This document shows, piece by piece, positions 45,301-56,330 of a stretch of DNA of 64,000 bases. The notes under the pieces are model-generated. The model was given only the letters and a program-made list of their open reading frames with translations. It did no database searches and had not been told where the DNA came from. Origin of the DNA: Phyllostachys edulis (Eukaryota; Streptophyta; Magnoliopsida; Poales; Poaceae); contig CM070548.1 in NCBI GenBank assembly GCA_036346405.1, forward strand, positions 93,218,588-93,282,587, read 5' to 3'. The number at the start of each line of letters is the position of its first letter. Position 1 is the first letter of the stretch. The translations under genes were made by a program, and so were the position numbers.

Positions 45301-46051
45301 AGAGGCTGGTGCAAAGAATGCCAGAAATGTTGGAAAATTTGATGAAACGTCAGAGCTAAGGAGAACTGTGAGTGATATCAAGCACAACGTTCAAGCACAG
45401 CTCAACGAGAACGCAAAGACCAATAAAAGAGTGACAGGGATTGCTAAAGAGCTGCGGAAACTACACAGAGAAGCTGTTCAGAGCACAATCAACTCAGTTA
45501 CTTTGGTAGCAACCCTGATTGCCTCCGTTGCATTTGTTGCCATATTCAATTTGCCCGGTCAATACTTCCAGGATAGGAAGGACGGGGAAGACATCGGTGA
45601 GGCCCACATAGCTAAGCTTACTGGTTTCCGTGTTTTCTGTCTTCTGAATGCCACCGCCCTTTTCATTTCCCTTGCGGTGGTCGTGGTGCAGATCACCCTG
45701 GTTGCCTGGGAAACTGGTGCCCAGAAGCAAATTATCAAGATTGTAAATAAGCTAATGTGGTCGGCATGCCTTAGTACATGCGCAGCTTTTATCTCATTGG
45801 CCTATGTTGTTGTTGGCCCGCAGCATGCCTGGATGGCTTTCACCATATCAGCCATCGGAGGGCCAATCATGATTGGGACTCTCTTGTTCCTAGCCTGTTT
45901 GTTGCTGCGCCCGCAATTCAAGTTTGGCAAAGACAGACAGCGGCGCGTCAAGAGGGCTAGTGGCAGCAAGTCCTTCTCCTGGTCCATCCACGAAGGTTTC
46001 TCAGACCTGGAAGCCTTCTCTGACCATGAGAAGAAAATCTATGCCCTGTAG
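39373..46051 (+). CDS. Ankyrin-repeat PGG-domain membrane protein, ITN1-like
   Basis: Three exons are proposed: 39373-39658, 40486-40895 and 45170-46051. All have GT/AG borders and matching phase, giving 525 residues. The first exon's HTG joins VVKEFLGLL across intron 1. Seven ankyrin-type repeats are visible, including ETALYVAAEAGAEEIVRLLL, FHVAAKQGH, SPLYSAAVKDHLDVVNAIL, TSLHTAARIGYHRIVKVL, TALHMAVKGKNTDVVEELLL and TALHIATRKW. A linker follows, then the PGG domain from about residue 340 (NSVTLVATLIASVAFVAIF, NLPGQY) with four predicted membrane spans. The C-terminal tail is basic then acidic. The domain set and length match the plant ITN1/At5g02620-type family, members of which act in salt, ROS or defence signalling at the plasma membrane. 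The exact role here is inferred. The ATG at 39373 was chosen because translation from it opens the family-like N terminus. Intron 2 is 4.3 kb and loaded with transposons. Confidence 0.88.
41104..41341. mobile_element. hAT-type MITE in intron 2
   Basis: A perfect 8-bp duplication, GTTGCAAC, flanks it (41096-41103 and 41342-41349). Ends are CAGTGTTTAAGAAGC and the reverse of GGTTTTCTGACCCTG, matching at the outer CAG.GT. It is noncoding, with CCGG-rich patches near the right end. Confidence 0.78.
42077..43126. mobile_element. hAT-like non-autonomous element in intron 2
   Basis: An 8-bp duplication, CCTCCAGC, flanks it (42069-42076 and 43127-43134). The inverted ends are CATAGTACCAAAAACCG and the reverse of CCGGTTTTTTGTACTATG. 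No transposase is visible. A second foldback element lies inside it. Confidence 0.75.
42280..42650. mobile_element. Foldback MITE nested in the hAT-like element
   Basis: Left arm TTATTAATTAATCC...ATTTTAAAGTTAACC (42291-42333) pairs with right arm GGTTAACTTTAAAATAAAAA (from 42596) and GGGTTAATTAATAAA. GTTCGAAC-type sequence occurs just outside both arms. The interior repeats GGTGGCGTG-like words. It is noncoding. Confidence 0.65.
43392..44909 (+). mobile_element. Non-autonomous 1.5-kb LTR retrotransposon in intron 2
   Basis: LTRs of about 448 and 420 bases (43392-43839 and 44488-44909) begin TGTCAT(A/G)GGCGTGGGCC. The first ends GGATCATAACA. A primer site, TGGTATTAGAGC (43843-43854), follows it, matching copia-type tRNA-Met priming. 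The 650-base interior has no pol and one Gag-like frame. Flanking A-rich bases (TAAAA / AAAAA) could be the target duplication. It lies in the sense orientation of the host gene. Confidence 0.82.
43862..44191 (+). CDS. Gag-like small protein of the intron LTR element
   Basis: The 109-codon frame starts with ATG eight bases past the primer site. It opens MVSTAENFKAMRATLNEMSA, continues with a charged helical stretch, VKLMEKEKKNARAAATARSA, and ends in a Ser/Pro-rich tail. This layout resembles the N-terminal coiled region of copia/gypsy Gag proteins, but no zinc knuckle or conserved Gag motif is present. It may be a remnant retained by a non-autonomous element that uses proteins from a partner. 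It sits inside intron 2 of the ankyrin gene and would normally be spliced out. A product has not been demonstrated. Confidence 0.4.
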   Translation: MVSTAENFKAMRATLNEMSAGVDDMKVILADMAAMVVKLMEKEKKNARAAATARSASPEASLISPVTSASSTSLPVVAPTVPSPRKKATAQRLSSPRARPTSCLCRCGA

Positions 46052-46456
46052 TGAGTAACTACTCTTGTTGTAGCTGCATGAAACATAAGGCACTGGGAGT
46101 CTGGGAAGAAAACAATAGCCCATGTATATACTTGCTCGGCTGTTTTAGGTCTTGTGACAACAAGCAGACCTTTCTCTGCACCATCTTGATAGTTTGTGTA
46201 CTTGGATACTTGAAGTCTTGCTAATGTATAATATTTGAGAATGAAGAGCAGCACCCACTGCAGTTTGCCAAATTGCCAGTATGGTGACAATGTTACTGAG
46301 CACCTCCAACGTTTCAAATTGCTATTCCCTGTTAAATCCTGGTTAGATAAAATTCAATTTTTAGTTGAAGTGGAGTGTAATGGTTGTAGGGGCAGTTTGC
46401 CGCTGATTTGTCATGGATTTCTGTGCAATATATTCTCTCTAGTTCACAAAAACATG
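46052..46456 (+). other. 3' untranslated region and flank of the ankyrin gene
   Basis: AT-rich sequence after the stop at 46049-46051. No canonical AATAAA is prominent; GTATAATATT near 46225 is a possible weak signal. Nothing else was recognised before the tandem array. Confidence 0.4.
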
Positions 46457-47713
46457 TCGTTTGGGCATCGACACGGTTACCAAAACATAACTTTGGTAAC
46501 TAATTTCTATTGTAATATATTTATAAAACCCAATAAAATTAAAATATTATTGAAGCATTTTTGAGACAAATATACACATGATTTTCATGTATATAATCTA
46601 AATATTTTAAAAGATATATATACCTAAAGTTTCAAAAGTTTGACTGCATGTATCTCAAAATGACATGTTAGTTACGTGAATAAATCCATGCAATCTAGTT
46701 AATTACGTGAATACTTACCAATTCCATTAAAATTTTGTTGTTATAACTTCAAGAAAAACATATTTTGAAGTGACTATTAAATAATAATAAAACGTGTTTG
46801 CAATGGAACATGTAAAATTCTCCATTCTAAAATCAATTTATTGCCAGATTACTGTTGCTGACACGGTGAGTGGTGGTTGAACTTTTCTTATTAAATAATC
46901 CTTTATATATATATATATTATTAGCAACTTCGTGCCAACTTTATTTTCCGAGAAAACAATATTGTTACATCAGTCATCATGGCGTGACCAAATCCTATCA
47001 CTCTACCACCATAACATACGACAAGATTGTTTGGTCACGCTAATGATGGGACGAGAAGTGTCATTTAGCTAAACTTATCCTGTTGTCTTGCCGATTTTAA
47101 AAAGAATTCCACGACACGTTAGTAATAAAAATAATTTGAAAAATAGGTTGATTAATAATAGGAGCCACTAGGAAGCGGACGACGGTGAAGGATTCCACCC
47201 GTATGCCCCGAATCCGATCTAAAATCTCGGTTTTAAGCACAAAGCGCTCCATTAATTAACAGTGTTAATTCGTTTGAGCATCGACACGGTTACCAAAACA
47301 TAACTTTGGTAACTAATCTCTATTGTAATATATTTATAAAACCCAATAAAATTATAATATTATTGAAGCATTTTTCGAGACAAATATACACATGATTTTC
47401 ATGTATATAATCTAAATATTTTAAAAGATATCTATACCTAAAGTTTCAAAAGTTTGTTGCATGTATCTCAAAATGACATGTTAGTTACGTGAATAAATCC
47501 ATGCAATCTAGTTAATCACGTGAATACTTACCAATTCCATTAAAATTTTGTTGTTATAACTTCAAGAAAAACATATTTTGAAGTGACTATTAAATAATAA
47601 TAAAACGTGTTTGCAATGGAACATGTAAAATTCTCCATTCTAAAATCAATTTATTGCCAGATTACTGTTGCTGACACGGTGAGTGGTGGTTGAACTTTTC
47701 TTATTAAATAATC

Positions 47714-47761
<48 letters not shown>

Positions 47762-48948
47762 GCAACTTCGTGCCAACTTTATTTTCCGAGAAAACAATAT
47801 TGTTACATCAATCATCATGACGTGATCAAATCCTATCACTCTACCACTAGTAACATGACAGTATTGTTTGATCACGCTAATGATGGGACGAGAAGTGTCA
47901 TTTAGCTAAACTTATCCCTGTTGTCTTGCCAGATTTTAAAAAGAATTCCACGATACGTTAGTAATAAAAATAATTTGAAAAATAGGTTGATTAATAATAG
48001 GGAGCCACTAGGAAGCGGACGTACGGGTGAAGGATTCCACCCGTATGCCCCGAATCCAGTCTAAAATCTTGGTTTTAAGCACAAGCGCTCCATTAATTAA
48101 CAGTGTTAATTCGTTTGGGCATCGACACGGTTACCAAAACATAACTTTGGTAACTAATCTCTATTGTAATATATTTATAAAACCCAATAAAATTATAATA
48201 TTATTGAAGCATTTTTCGAGACAAATATACACATGATTTTCATGTATATAATCTAAATATTTTAAAAGATATCTATACCTAAAGTTTCAAAAGTTTGACT
48301 GCATGTATCTCAAAATGACATGTTAGTTACGTGAATAAATCCATGCAATCTAGTTAATCACGTGAATACTTACCAATTCCATTAAAATTTTGTTGTTATA
48401 ACTTCAAGAAAAACATATTTTGAAGTGACTATTAAATAATAATAAAACGTGTTTGCAATGGAACATGTAAAATTCTCCATTCTAAAATCAATTTATTGCC
48501 AGATTACTGTTGCTGACACGGTGAGTGGTGGTTGAACTTTTCTTATTAAATAATCCTTTATATATATATACCTTTATATATATATATATATATATATATT
48601 ATTAGCAACTTCGTGCCAACTTTATTTTCCGAGAAAACAATATTGTTACATCGGTCATCATGACGTGACCAAATCATATCACTCTACCACCGGTAACATG
48701 ACAAGTATTGTTTGGTCACGCTAATGATGGGACGAGAAGTGTCATTTAGCTAAACTTATCCTGTTGTCTTGCAGATTTTAAAAAGAATTCCACGATCGTT
48801 AGTAATAAAATAATTTGAAAAATAGGTTGATTAATAATAGGAGCCACTAGGAAGCGGACGTCGGTGAAGGATTCCACCAGTATGCCCCGAATCCGATCTA
48901 AAATCTCGGTTTTAAGCATAAGCGCTCCATTAATTAACAGTGTTAATT
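46457..48948. repeat. Tandem array, three copies of a ~0.83-kb unit
   Basis: The unit starts at GCATCGACACGGTTACC (46465, 47278 and 48119), and each copy runs into the next. Spacings are 813 and 841 bases, differing mainly in an internal (TA)n microsatellite. Every unit holds GGTTACCAAA/TTTGGTAAC inverted words, GCTGACACGGTGAGTGGTGG, and a GGTG...CCACCCGTA hairpin. The copies are very similar. No protein is encoded. Confidence 0.92.
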
Positions 48949-49406
48949 CTTGATTATTAGTTGCATACTTGCACTCTTGGTATATACACACGTATATATA
49001 GTTACGTTGGAACAGAAAGGACACATACGTACATACGTAGACAATAATAGGACAATGGTTGCAATATCACAAATCAAAGGGCGCTATTAGTAGTCGAACG
49101 TACGGGTGGAGCGTACCACCCGTACGATCCGAAAAAGATTAATGAGCATCGGTGCTATTTATTTCGTGCGCTAATTTATGAGAGCTAGTAATCATAACCC
49201 CGAGTGATAAGGTGTCCAAGCGGTTTGCTTCCTATCGGACGTATGTGTGGGATTATTGCCCTTTTTCGATGGTCGCAATATTTTTTTGTTGGACGCTGCT
49301 ACGGCTCGTACGTCCGACGCCGAAATTTTCATCATACGGTTCAGCCACCATTAGATTAAAGTAACGAAGGTTAATCAAAACCATTGACTCCCATCCGGTT
49401 AATTGA
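48949..49406. other. Flank between tandem array and CACTA element
   Basis: Noncoding. It contains a strong 11-bp stem, CGTACGGGTGG (49099-49109) / CCACCCGTACG (49116-49126). It is related in sequence to the hairpin found once in each upstream tandem unit. Confidence 0.5.
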
Positions 49407-49689
49407 CACTACTACAAAATAGGCTATAGTAGACGCCCATCACGACGGTTCCTTTGGAACCGCTCGTGTTGGGTCATTCAACTCAAGCGGCCGGGCGCGA
49501 ACAACTATCACAGACGGTATTTTTAGAACCGTGCGTGATAGTCATCTATCCTGAGCGGTTGAGAAATAGAACCGTCGTGAATTATCACTGACGGTTCTAT
49601 TCACAAACCGTGCGTGATAATCCCCAATCACAGATGGTTTTACGTTACAACGTGCGTGTAGTATCCTGACGGTTCTTATTAAGAACCGC

Positions 49690-50715
49690 TCGCGATATCC
49701 CGCACATCGATCCTCTGCCGCGATCGCTGCGTCGTGTCCATCGCCGCATCGCCGCGATGGACGCCGCCTCTCTCGCCATCGCCGCGATGGAGCAACCGGC
49801 CGCCCCCCGCCACGGCTCCGAGATCAACATACCTACACACTTCAAGATCGATGGGATGAGGAGCTCTTACTATGGGCAAATAGATATAGTAACTTCACCT
49901 CCAAACTTTTTTTTTCATTTTGGAATTTTCATATATATAGCCAAACAACGTGGCGTTAAATAAAAAGATTAAAAACTAGAAACCTATCTAGTGGTGGAGG
50001 TAGGTTGCTATCTCCGTCTTCAATACTTCGTAGGCGGCGGCGGCGGGGGCGGACGGTTCATGATCGAACGAAGCCTAAAATCGCCCACCACGACGCCGCT
50101 CGTTCGAGTGTGTCCCAAGACCCTCGATTGTTGAACTAAGAAGAATTGAGCCCATAGGCTCTCTTCTCTTACTTGAGGGTCTCGGCTACCGTCGACTCGA
50201 CGCTTCTTGCCTCGACATAAATCCAAGTGGCGACAAGCCTCTGAAAGACGCAACGTCGTTTTGGAGGACCACGTCGACGACACGTAAACTTCGCCGAAAG
50301 TGGGAGATCACCCGAAGACACGGCGGAGGAGAATGTCAAGACGGCGGAAGGTGGCGCCACCCGCTCCGCAAATTTCTGACGGATCAGAGGAAGACATTGT
50401 TGAAATAGTGTTCTTCCGGAAGACGATTCAACGTCAATGAGAGAGAGTGCGTCACAGATCAAGGCGCTGCTGTAAGAGGAGGCACCACTTACATTTTTGT
50501 GGAGAAAGGGATCAAGGAGGTTGTGTGAAATACATTGTAGAAGGACACATCTATATATAGAACAAGTTCTAAAGCCGGAACGGAGACGAAGAGATATTTG
50601 GGGAGTCAGAGCGACGTTGGAAAATGAAGAGATGAAGCCGCTACTGTGTGATCGTGAGACGAAGAGACACATACAGGAAAATAAAGAAGAAGAGACACGC
50701 GGGAAAATGAAGAGA
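49690..50715. other. GC-variable segment between CACTA subterminal blocks
   Basis: About 1 kb separates the outer subterminal block from the next one. Overlapping frames exist on both strands, including one of 184 codons on the minus strand (50723-50169), with no recognised domain. It may be captured DNA or part of the element's own end. Its edges show no obvious terminal repeats. Confidence 0.35.
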
Positions 50716-51355
50716 GTTATCACAGACGGTTCCGTTGTATAACCATCTGTGAAAAGGAATCACAGACGGTTCTATTTAAAAACCGTCTGTGATACGTCAT
50801 ATCACGAGCGGTTGTAGTTAAAAATAGTCTGTGATACGTTCCATATCACAGACGGTTCTTATTAGAAACCGTCTGTGATATACTTTTTATAAGGCGGAAA
50901 CGCTAGGTTTTGCTCTCACTTGTCACTTCCTCTCCCGCGCCCTTAGGCTCTCGGCGCTCGCTTGCCTCCTCTAGGGTTTAGGGCTCAGTAGTTCATCACG
51001 ACCACGACCTCGGGCCGCCGCCTCGACCTCGGTGCGCAAGACCCAACCTCGGCGCCCCGACCTCGGCGCCTTCAACCTCGGTGCGCCGCCCCGACCTCGG
51101 CGCCGACCTCGGTCACGCCACCCCGTTCACCTCCTCGGCAGAAGCCCCAACGTCGCCGCCTCGACCTCGGCCGCCGCCGTCCTCCTCCCGTGTGGGCCTC
51201 CTCCTCTCTGCACCGGCCTTCTCGGCTGTAGTCCTCCTCCTCTGCCGGCCTTCTCCCATGCCCTCCTCCTCCCGTGTCGGCCTCCTCCTTGCACCGTGAG
51301 TTCTTGTGCGGCATCCTCTCTGTGAGTATTGCTCCTCTGTGGCGATTCGGCTTTG

Positions 51356-52010
51356 TTGATCGGTGGGCTTTGTTGACATGCTCTGTGATGAACTCGTCTT
51401 ATCTTGAGATTGAATGTGATAGTTAGTTCATACTTGAGCTCTATTGTATTACTTGCTACTGTCAATATGATCTAGTGTTAATTGGTTACTTTCGGTTGAG
51501 CTCATCGTTCTGTTGCAAATTGATCAGTGGGCTTTGTTGACATGCTCTGTGATGAACTCTGTCTTATAATGAGATTGAATGTGATAGTTAGTTCATACTT
51601 GAGATCTATTGTATTACTTGCTACTGTCAATATGATCTACTGTTAATTGGTTACTTTCGGTTGAGCTCATCGTTCTGTTGCAAATTGATCGATGGGCTTT
51701 GTTGACATGCTCGTGATGAACTCGTCTTATAATGAGATTGAATGTGATAGTTAGTTCATACTTGAGGTCTATTGTATTACTTGCTCTTGTCAATATGATC
51801 TATCGTTAATTGGTTACTTTCGGTTGAGCTCATCATTCTTTGCAAATTGATCGGTGGGCTTTGTTGACATGCTCTGTGATGAACTCTGCTCTTATAATCG
51901 AGATTGAATGTGATAGTTAGTTCATACTTGAGCTCTATTGTATTACTTGCTACTGTCAATATGATGTAATGTTAATTGGTTACTTTCGGTTGAGCTCATA
52001 GTTCTATTGA
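51356..52010. repeat. Tandem repeat, ~164-bp unit, four copies
   Basis: TTGAT followed by a TGGGCTTTGTTGACATGCTC block starts at 51356, 51520, 51685 and 51847. Units carry GATTGAATGTGATAGTTAG and TTGGTTACTTTCGGTTGAGC in the same order. The copies differ chiefly by one- or two-base gaps near CTGT. Confidence 0.9.
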
Positions 52011-52419
52011 CTAGTTTGTGATTCTTCTAGTTGTCTGTATGAGCTCATTCAACTTTTCATTTGCCATCTTGATCTCTGTAGTCAACCTCTGCTTGATCGA
52101 AGTTTAATCTGTTTTTGCTTACAGCTTGAGATCGTTTGACAGCTAACAAAGTATTGTTTAGAGCTCATAGTTTGAATTTATATTATCATATTCATTTAAT
52201 GAAGAGTATAGACAATAGGATTGAGATGGCAAAGACTTGTTCTTTAGCTACTCTCCTTCTGAGAGCACATAATATCATCAATCCGTAAAGAAAGTTTTAC
52301 TTGATTCTATTTTGTTTCTATGTCTTCATTAAAGGCTAGTCTTCGTACATGAAGCATTAAACCTTTGCTTCGTTGATTAAGGAGTGTTAGGAGTGTTAGA
52401 ATAGGAGCAGGAGGCGGCG

Positions 52420-52965
52420 AGCCCTCACAGATTAAACCTTTGCTTAGCATTTCCTTCGTCGATCCCTGACACACTTGAGTGTACCTTTGTTTCGTGCCAA
52501 TCCTCCAAGGAACGAAACATATGGTACACTCCTGTGTCGACCTCGGCGAAGTAGGCTCGGGAAATATGGGCTCGGGTAAAGTTTTATTTGATTCTATTTT
52601 GTTTCTATGTCTTCATTAAAGGCTAGTCTTACGTACATGAAGCATTAAACCTTTGCTTAGCATTTTTTCGTCGATCTCGACACACTTGAGTGTACCTTTA
52701 CTTCGCCAATCCTCCAAGGCAAGAAGCATATGGTACACTCCAAAGGTGTCGTGGTCGATGAAGAGTATAGACAATAGGATTGAGATGGCAAAGACTTGTT
52801 CTTTAGCTACTCTCCTTCCGAGAGCACATAATAGGAGCAGTGGAGGCGGCGAGCCCTACAGATTAAACCTTTGCTTAGCATTTCTTCGTCGATCTGACAC
52901 ACTTGGGTGTACCTTTGTTTCATGCCGGTCCTCCACGGCATGAAACAAATGGCACACTCCAGCAG
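52420..52965. repeat. Three ~216-bp repeats each carrying a stem-loop
   Basis: AAACCTTTGCTTAGCAT begins the shared block at about 52433, 52649 and 52866. Each copy contains a stem-loop (52479-52532, 52688-52740, 52904-52959) with outer stem AGTGTACC/GGTACACT and a TCCTCCA loop. In the third copy TTTGTTTCATGCCG pairs perfectly with CGGCATGAAACAAA. A related AAGAGTATAGACAATAGG block is also duplicated (52202 and 52759). Confidence 0.8.
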
Positions 52966-53252
52966 TGTCGGCCTCGATGAAGTAGGCTTCCTTAGAGAAG
53001 CTAGTGGATTAAGGAATGTTAGTACTGTGATGAGCTCATTCAACTTTTCATTTGCCATCTTGATCTCTATAGTCAACCTCTATACTTCTTCACGAGATTA
53101 ATTGTTTCATATTTATGCTGGAATTATTTATGATTATTTGCTAATATTGCACATGTTGAGCATATTATTAAGTTTAAATGTATATGTTAATTTGGGACAC
53201 TTGCAATCCATTTTATTGCATATGTAACTTATATAGATAGCAAGTAAGCGAG

Positions 53253-54038
53253 ATGGCAGAGGCACTGTCTTCGCCGCCACCGACGCCAGAGATGGAAGAG
53301 GCGCCGACGAGGTCACGACACCGACGCCGCAGATGGAAGAGGCGCCGACGAGGTCCGCCGTCACCGTCGGCGATAATGACACTAAGCGAGATGGCAGAGG
53401 ACAATCGAAAATGCCTACGGCCGATGGGGGTCATCACGAGGTCAAGGACTTTGGGCCCCTCTGAGTCCCAAGAGATCGTGGCGAGATTCCGGACCATTTG
53501 CGGGATACTTGTAAGGAACGGGTCCTCATCACCACACCAACGTGGAAGGACCGACGAAGAAGCGAAGGCGCTTTGTGGGACGAACTTTCAGAGAAGTTCA
53601 CTATTCCGTAGCACATATGGCACACGCGGCGACGGACGGCGATGCTCACGATGGGTAAATCGTGGAGGACCTTCAAGAGCATTCTTGTCACGGCACGTGA
53701 ACACGGGTCAAACGCCTTCGCAAAGACAAATTCTTGACGCGGAAGCATGGGACACCTTTGTGGCTATGAAAACGACGGTCGAATTTAAGGAGCAAAGTGC
53801 GGCGCACAAAGCTCTCCAGACATCGAAACACTCACTCCGACAGACTTCGGACACTGGTACGCGAGTAAATACGAGGAATGGGCGGAGAGAAGGAGAACCC
53901 GTTTCGATGTCACAGACCGCGTTCCCTAATTTGGTTAAAAGCGAGGGCACAAGTCTTGTCTTGGGCAAAGATCTCCTTCACAAACCGGCGGACATCAGAA
54001 GTGTCCCAACGCGTGTGGTAAATATGTCGAACTACTAA
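53253..54038 (+). pseudogene. CACTA-encoded En/Spm-associated protein relic
   Basis: The 261-codon frame starts ATGGCAGAGGCACTG. Its N terminus is Pro/Glu then Arg-rich and looks like linker sequence. Further on, DAEAWDTFVAMKTTVEFKEQ and SAAHKALQTSKHSL resemble the conserved core of plant Ptta/En/Spm transposase-associated proteins (Transposase_24), normally followed by a HRLG..GY block. Here the block is displaced by a frame change, with YEEWAERRRTRF in another frame (about 53867). Downstream pieces near 54575-54830 (ICLPTP-like area, FIQWPKKDI) match the region that follows in such proteins. The function would be DNA binding at the element ends. Frames are broken, so I treat it as a relic. 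Confidence 0.55.
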
Positions 54039-55489
54039 GTTGTTAATAAGTCCATAACTTCATAGTGCCTATAATAACATGATGACCTCTTGCAACGTGA
54101 CTTGATCGCCTAAGCTTCCCAAGGCTCCTTCCATGCGCGAGGAGAATGATATACTATCTACGGCCTTGGGAAACAAGGAGCACCGGATCGCACACGAGGC
54201 CTTGGGGTTAACGTGCCTTGGAGTCATGGATTCGCGGACGACTCATCGCACGATAGGACTAGGAAGAGATCCAAGGCCGAGCACGACTACCGGTTGGTAC
54301 AGATGATTACTAACCAATTTCAAGTAGAGATGGCAAGATTATGAGTCAAATGGATATACTCATGAGAGCGGTCGCAAGTAAGCCCCGCTAATTCGGAGGC
54401 CTCCTCGACGTCGGAGTAGCGTCGGCGTCACAAGATAATTGTGAACATGACGACGTCCGACACCGATAGACGACATCAAGGTAACGTACATCTATGGAAT
54501 GCACCAAAGATAGACCTATAGGACGCCTTAGCTAATTGCGTGATCGCTTTGTAGGAGCCGACGCCTCAGAAGCTCCAAGTGAGGATGGATGGGTCCTTTG
54601 TATTGAGGTCTGCAGAGGATGGTGTATCCATACGAGGAAGGGCGGCAAAGACGGTGCCGGTGGCGCGCACTGTTACGCCAGGTCCAGTGGATATGGTACA
54701 TGTCAATTTCCGAGCCGCCCCGCCAAGATTTGCCCAAACGAAGAGATCACAACACTAGGGATGCCGCCCTCTTTTATCCAATGGCCCAAGAAGGACATCG
54801 CTCGACCCAAAGAAGGCTAACGATCCGACACGACCATTCCTCTCCAACGGACCTCGATGACTCCACCTCATGTTTTGCCTCATAAGGCCACCTCTTCGAT
54901 TCCCGTGGAGAAGACGCCGAAGGAAAAAGACAAAAGCGTGTCGTCAGATTCGCTTCGAAGTCATCTCACAAGAAGACGCCGCCAATCGCTAAGGCCAAAT
55001 CGAAATCCACAAACGTTAAGGCGCTTCCCAAGTCCGGAAGTCCGCGATACCCGGAACTACATCATCGGAAAACCATTGTGCTCCGACGCATAGATAATGC
55101 ACGCCGATATGCTTGTCGCTTTGCATGCCGGTACTTGGCGAAGACCCAAAAGAAGGGTGCGATCATCGAATCACCGCCGATACGATGACAAGCATTTCTT
55201 CAACGGACGAGGTACTTCGTCGGGCTTCAATGACTTATTTGAACTATTCAACCTCGCTGGCCTCGACGCCTCGCTTCTATGATGTTGGACACTATAAGTG
55301 CGCATAATCAAGTTCTACATTCATGTAATACCAATAAATATCACAACTCATTGCTTATGTATAGATACATGCTGAAAAATGTCCGTGAATGGAATGAACC
55401 GGTGGGTTTCTCGACCCACATGTGGTATCGCTGCAAACCATCCAACAAGACTCATCCTTCGTCGAGAAATACATAACGAGGTCATTGCT

Positions 55490-56330
55490 TCGTCGATGAA
55501 CATGAAGTACATAGTGGTGCCCTACAACCGTGGGTAAGTGTCACTACTTGCTATACAAATTTCATTTGTACTTTATATGCAAACCACTAACTTAGGTTTA
55601 ATGACTATAACGACATACATGAGTAGGTACCATCGATCCTTTTAGTTATTATACCCAAGAGGAACCATGTGATATACCTTGATTCCCTAAACCGCAACAA
55701 GCACGACTTCAAAGACTCTAAGAGGAATACTGAGAGGTATGCTCATTTCCTCCTTACATAACTCTATTGTAGTCTTCATTCGCTTGAAATGGCCGAGGAT
55801 AACCTTTTCAATCATGTAGGTCGCTCATCAATTATGTTGCCAACAAAGGAATATACAATGGAAAGAGCGCCTAACTAACACACAGGATGGATTTTCCCAG
55901 ACGCGCTACAACACGATAATCCTATATCATACTTCATAATAACGCGTCTCGAACCGACTATACCTATATATGTAATACTATTTTTGCAAAGGCCGCCAAA
56001 GAAAAAGATGATGAGTTATGTGCAATCCACGCTCGCTATCATATGCGCCTAATCCTTCTGACTAGGAAGAAGGATCCCGAGGTTTGTCAATCTCAAATAA
56101 TTATTTCCTAATTATAAATTTAAATATATATATATATCTTACCACTTTACTCTTGCTAGCGATGTGCCTTGAATTTACAATGTGATTCACTCGCTATGAA
56201 GAGATCAAGGACATTCGAGGAAGCTCTGCGCCTTTATCAACACAGAATCATTAACGACAACGGAGAGTTTCACTCCGTCGCCAACCCGAGCATCACCCCA
56301 CTAAAACCTCTCAACGCAAAACAATTGTAA
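55490..56330 (+). pseudogene. Ulp1/C48 SUMO-protease-like relic inside the CACTA element
   Basis: MKYIVVPYNRG ends at a GTAAGTG donor-like site (about 55535). The next exon begins after TAG near 55626, with ILLVIIPKRNHVIYLDSLN (about 55637-55693) followed by RNKHDFKDSKR. This matches the core of transposon-borne Ulp1 proteases, in which His and Asp act in catalysis. YLDSL carries the Asp. The His lies in a shifted frame, and the catalytic Cys segment near 55880-55960 is not recognisable. A C-terminal piece, KEKDDELCAIHARYHMRLIL, lies near 55990-56060. Ulp1 domains are known passengers of CACTA and MULE elements. The copy is inactive as read. Confidence 0.6.
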
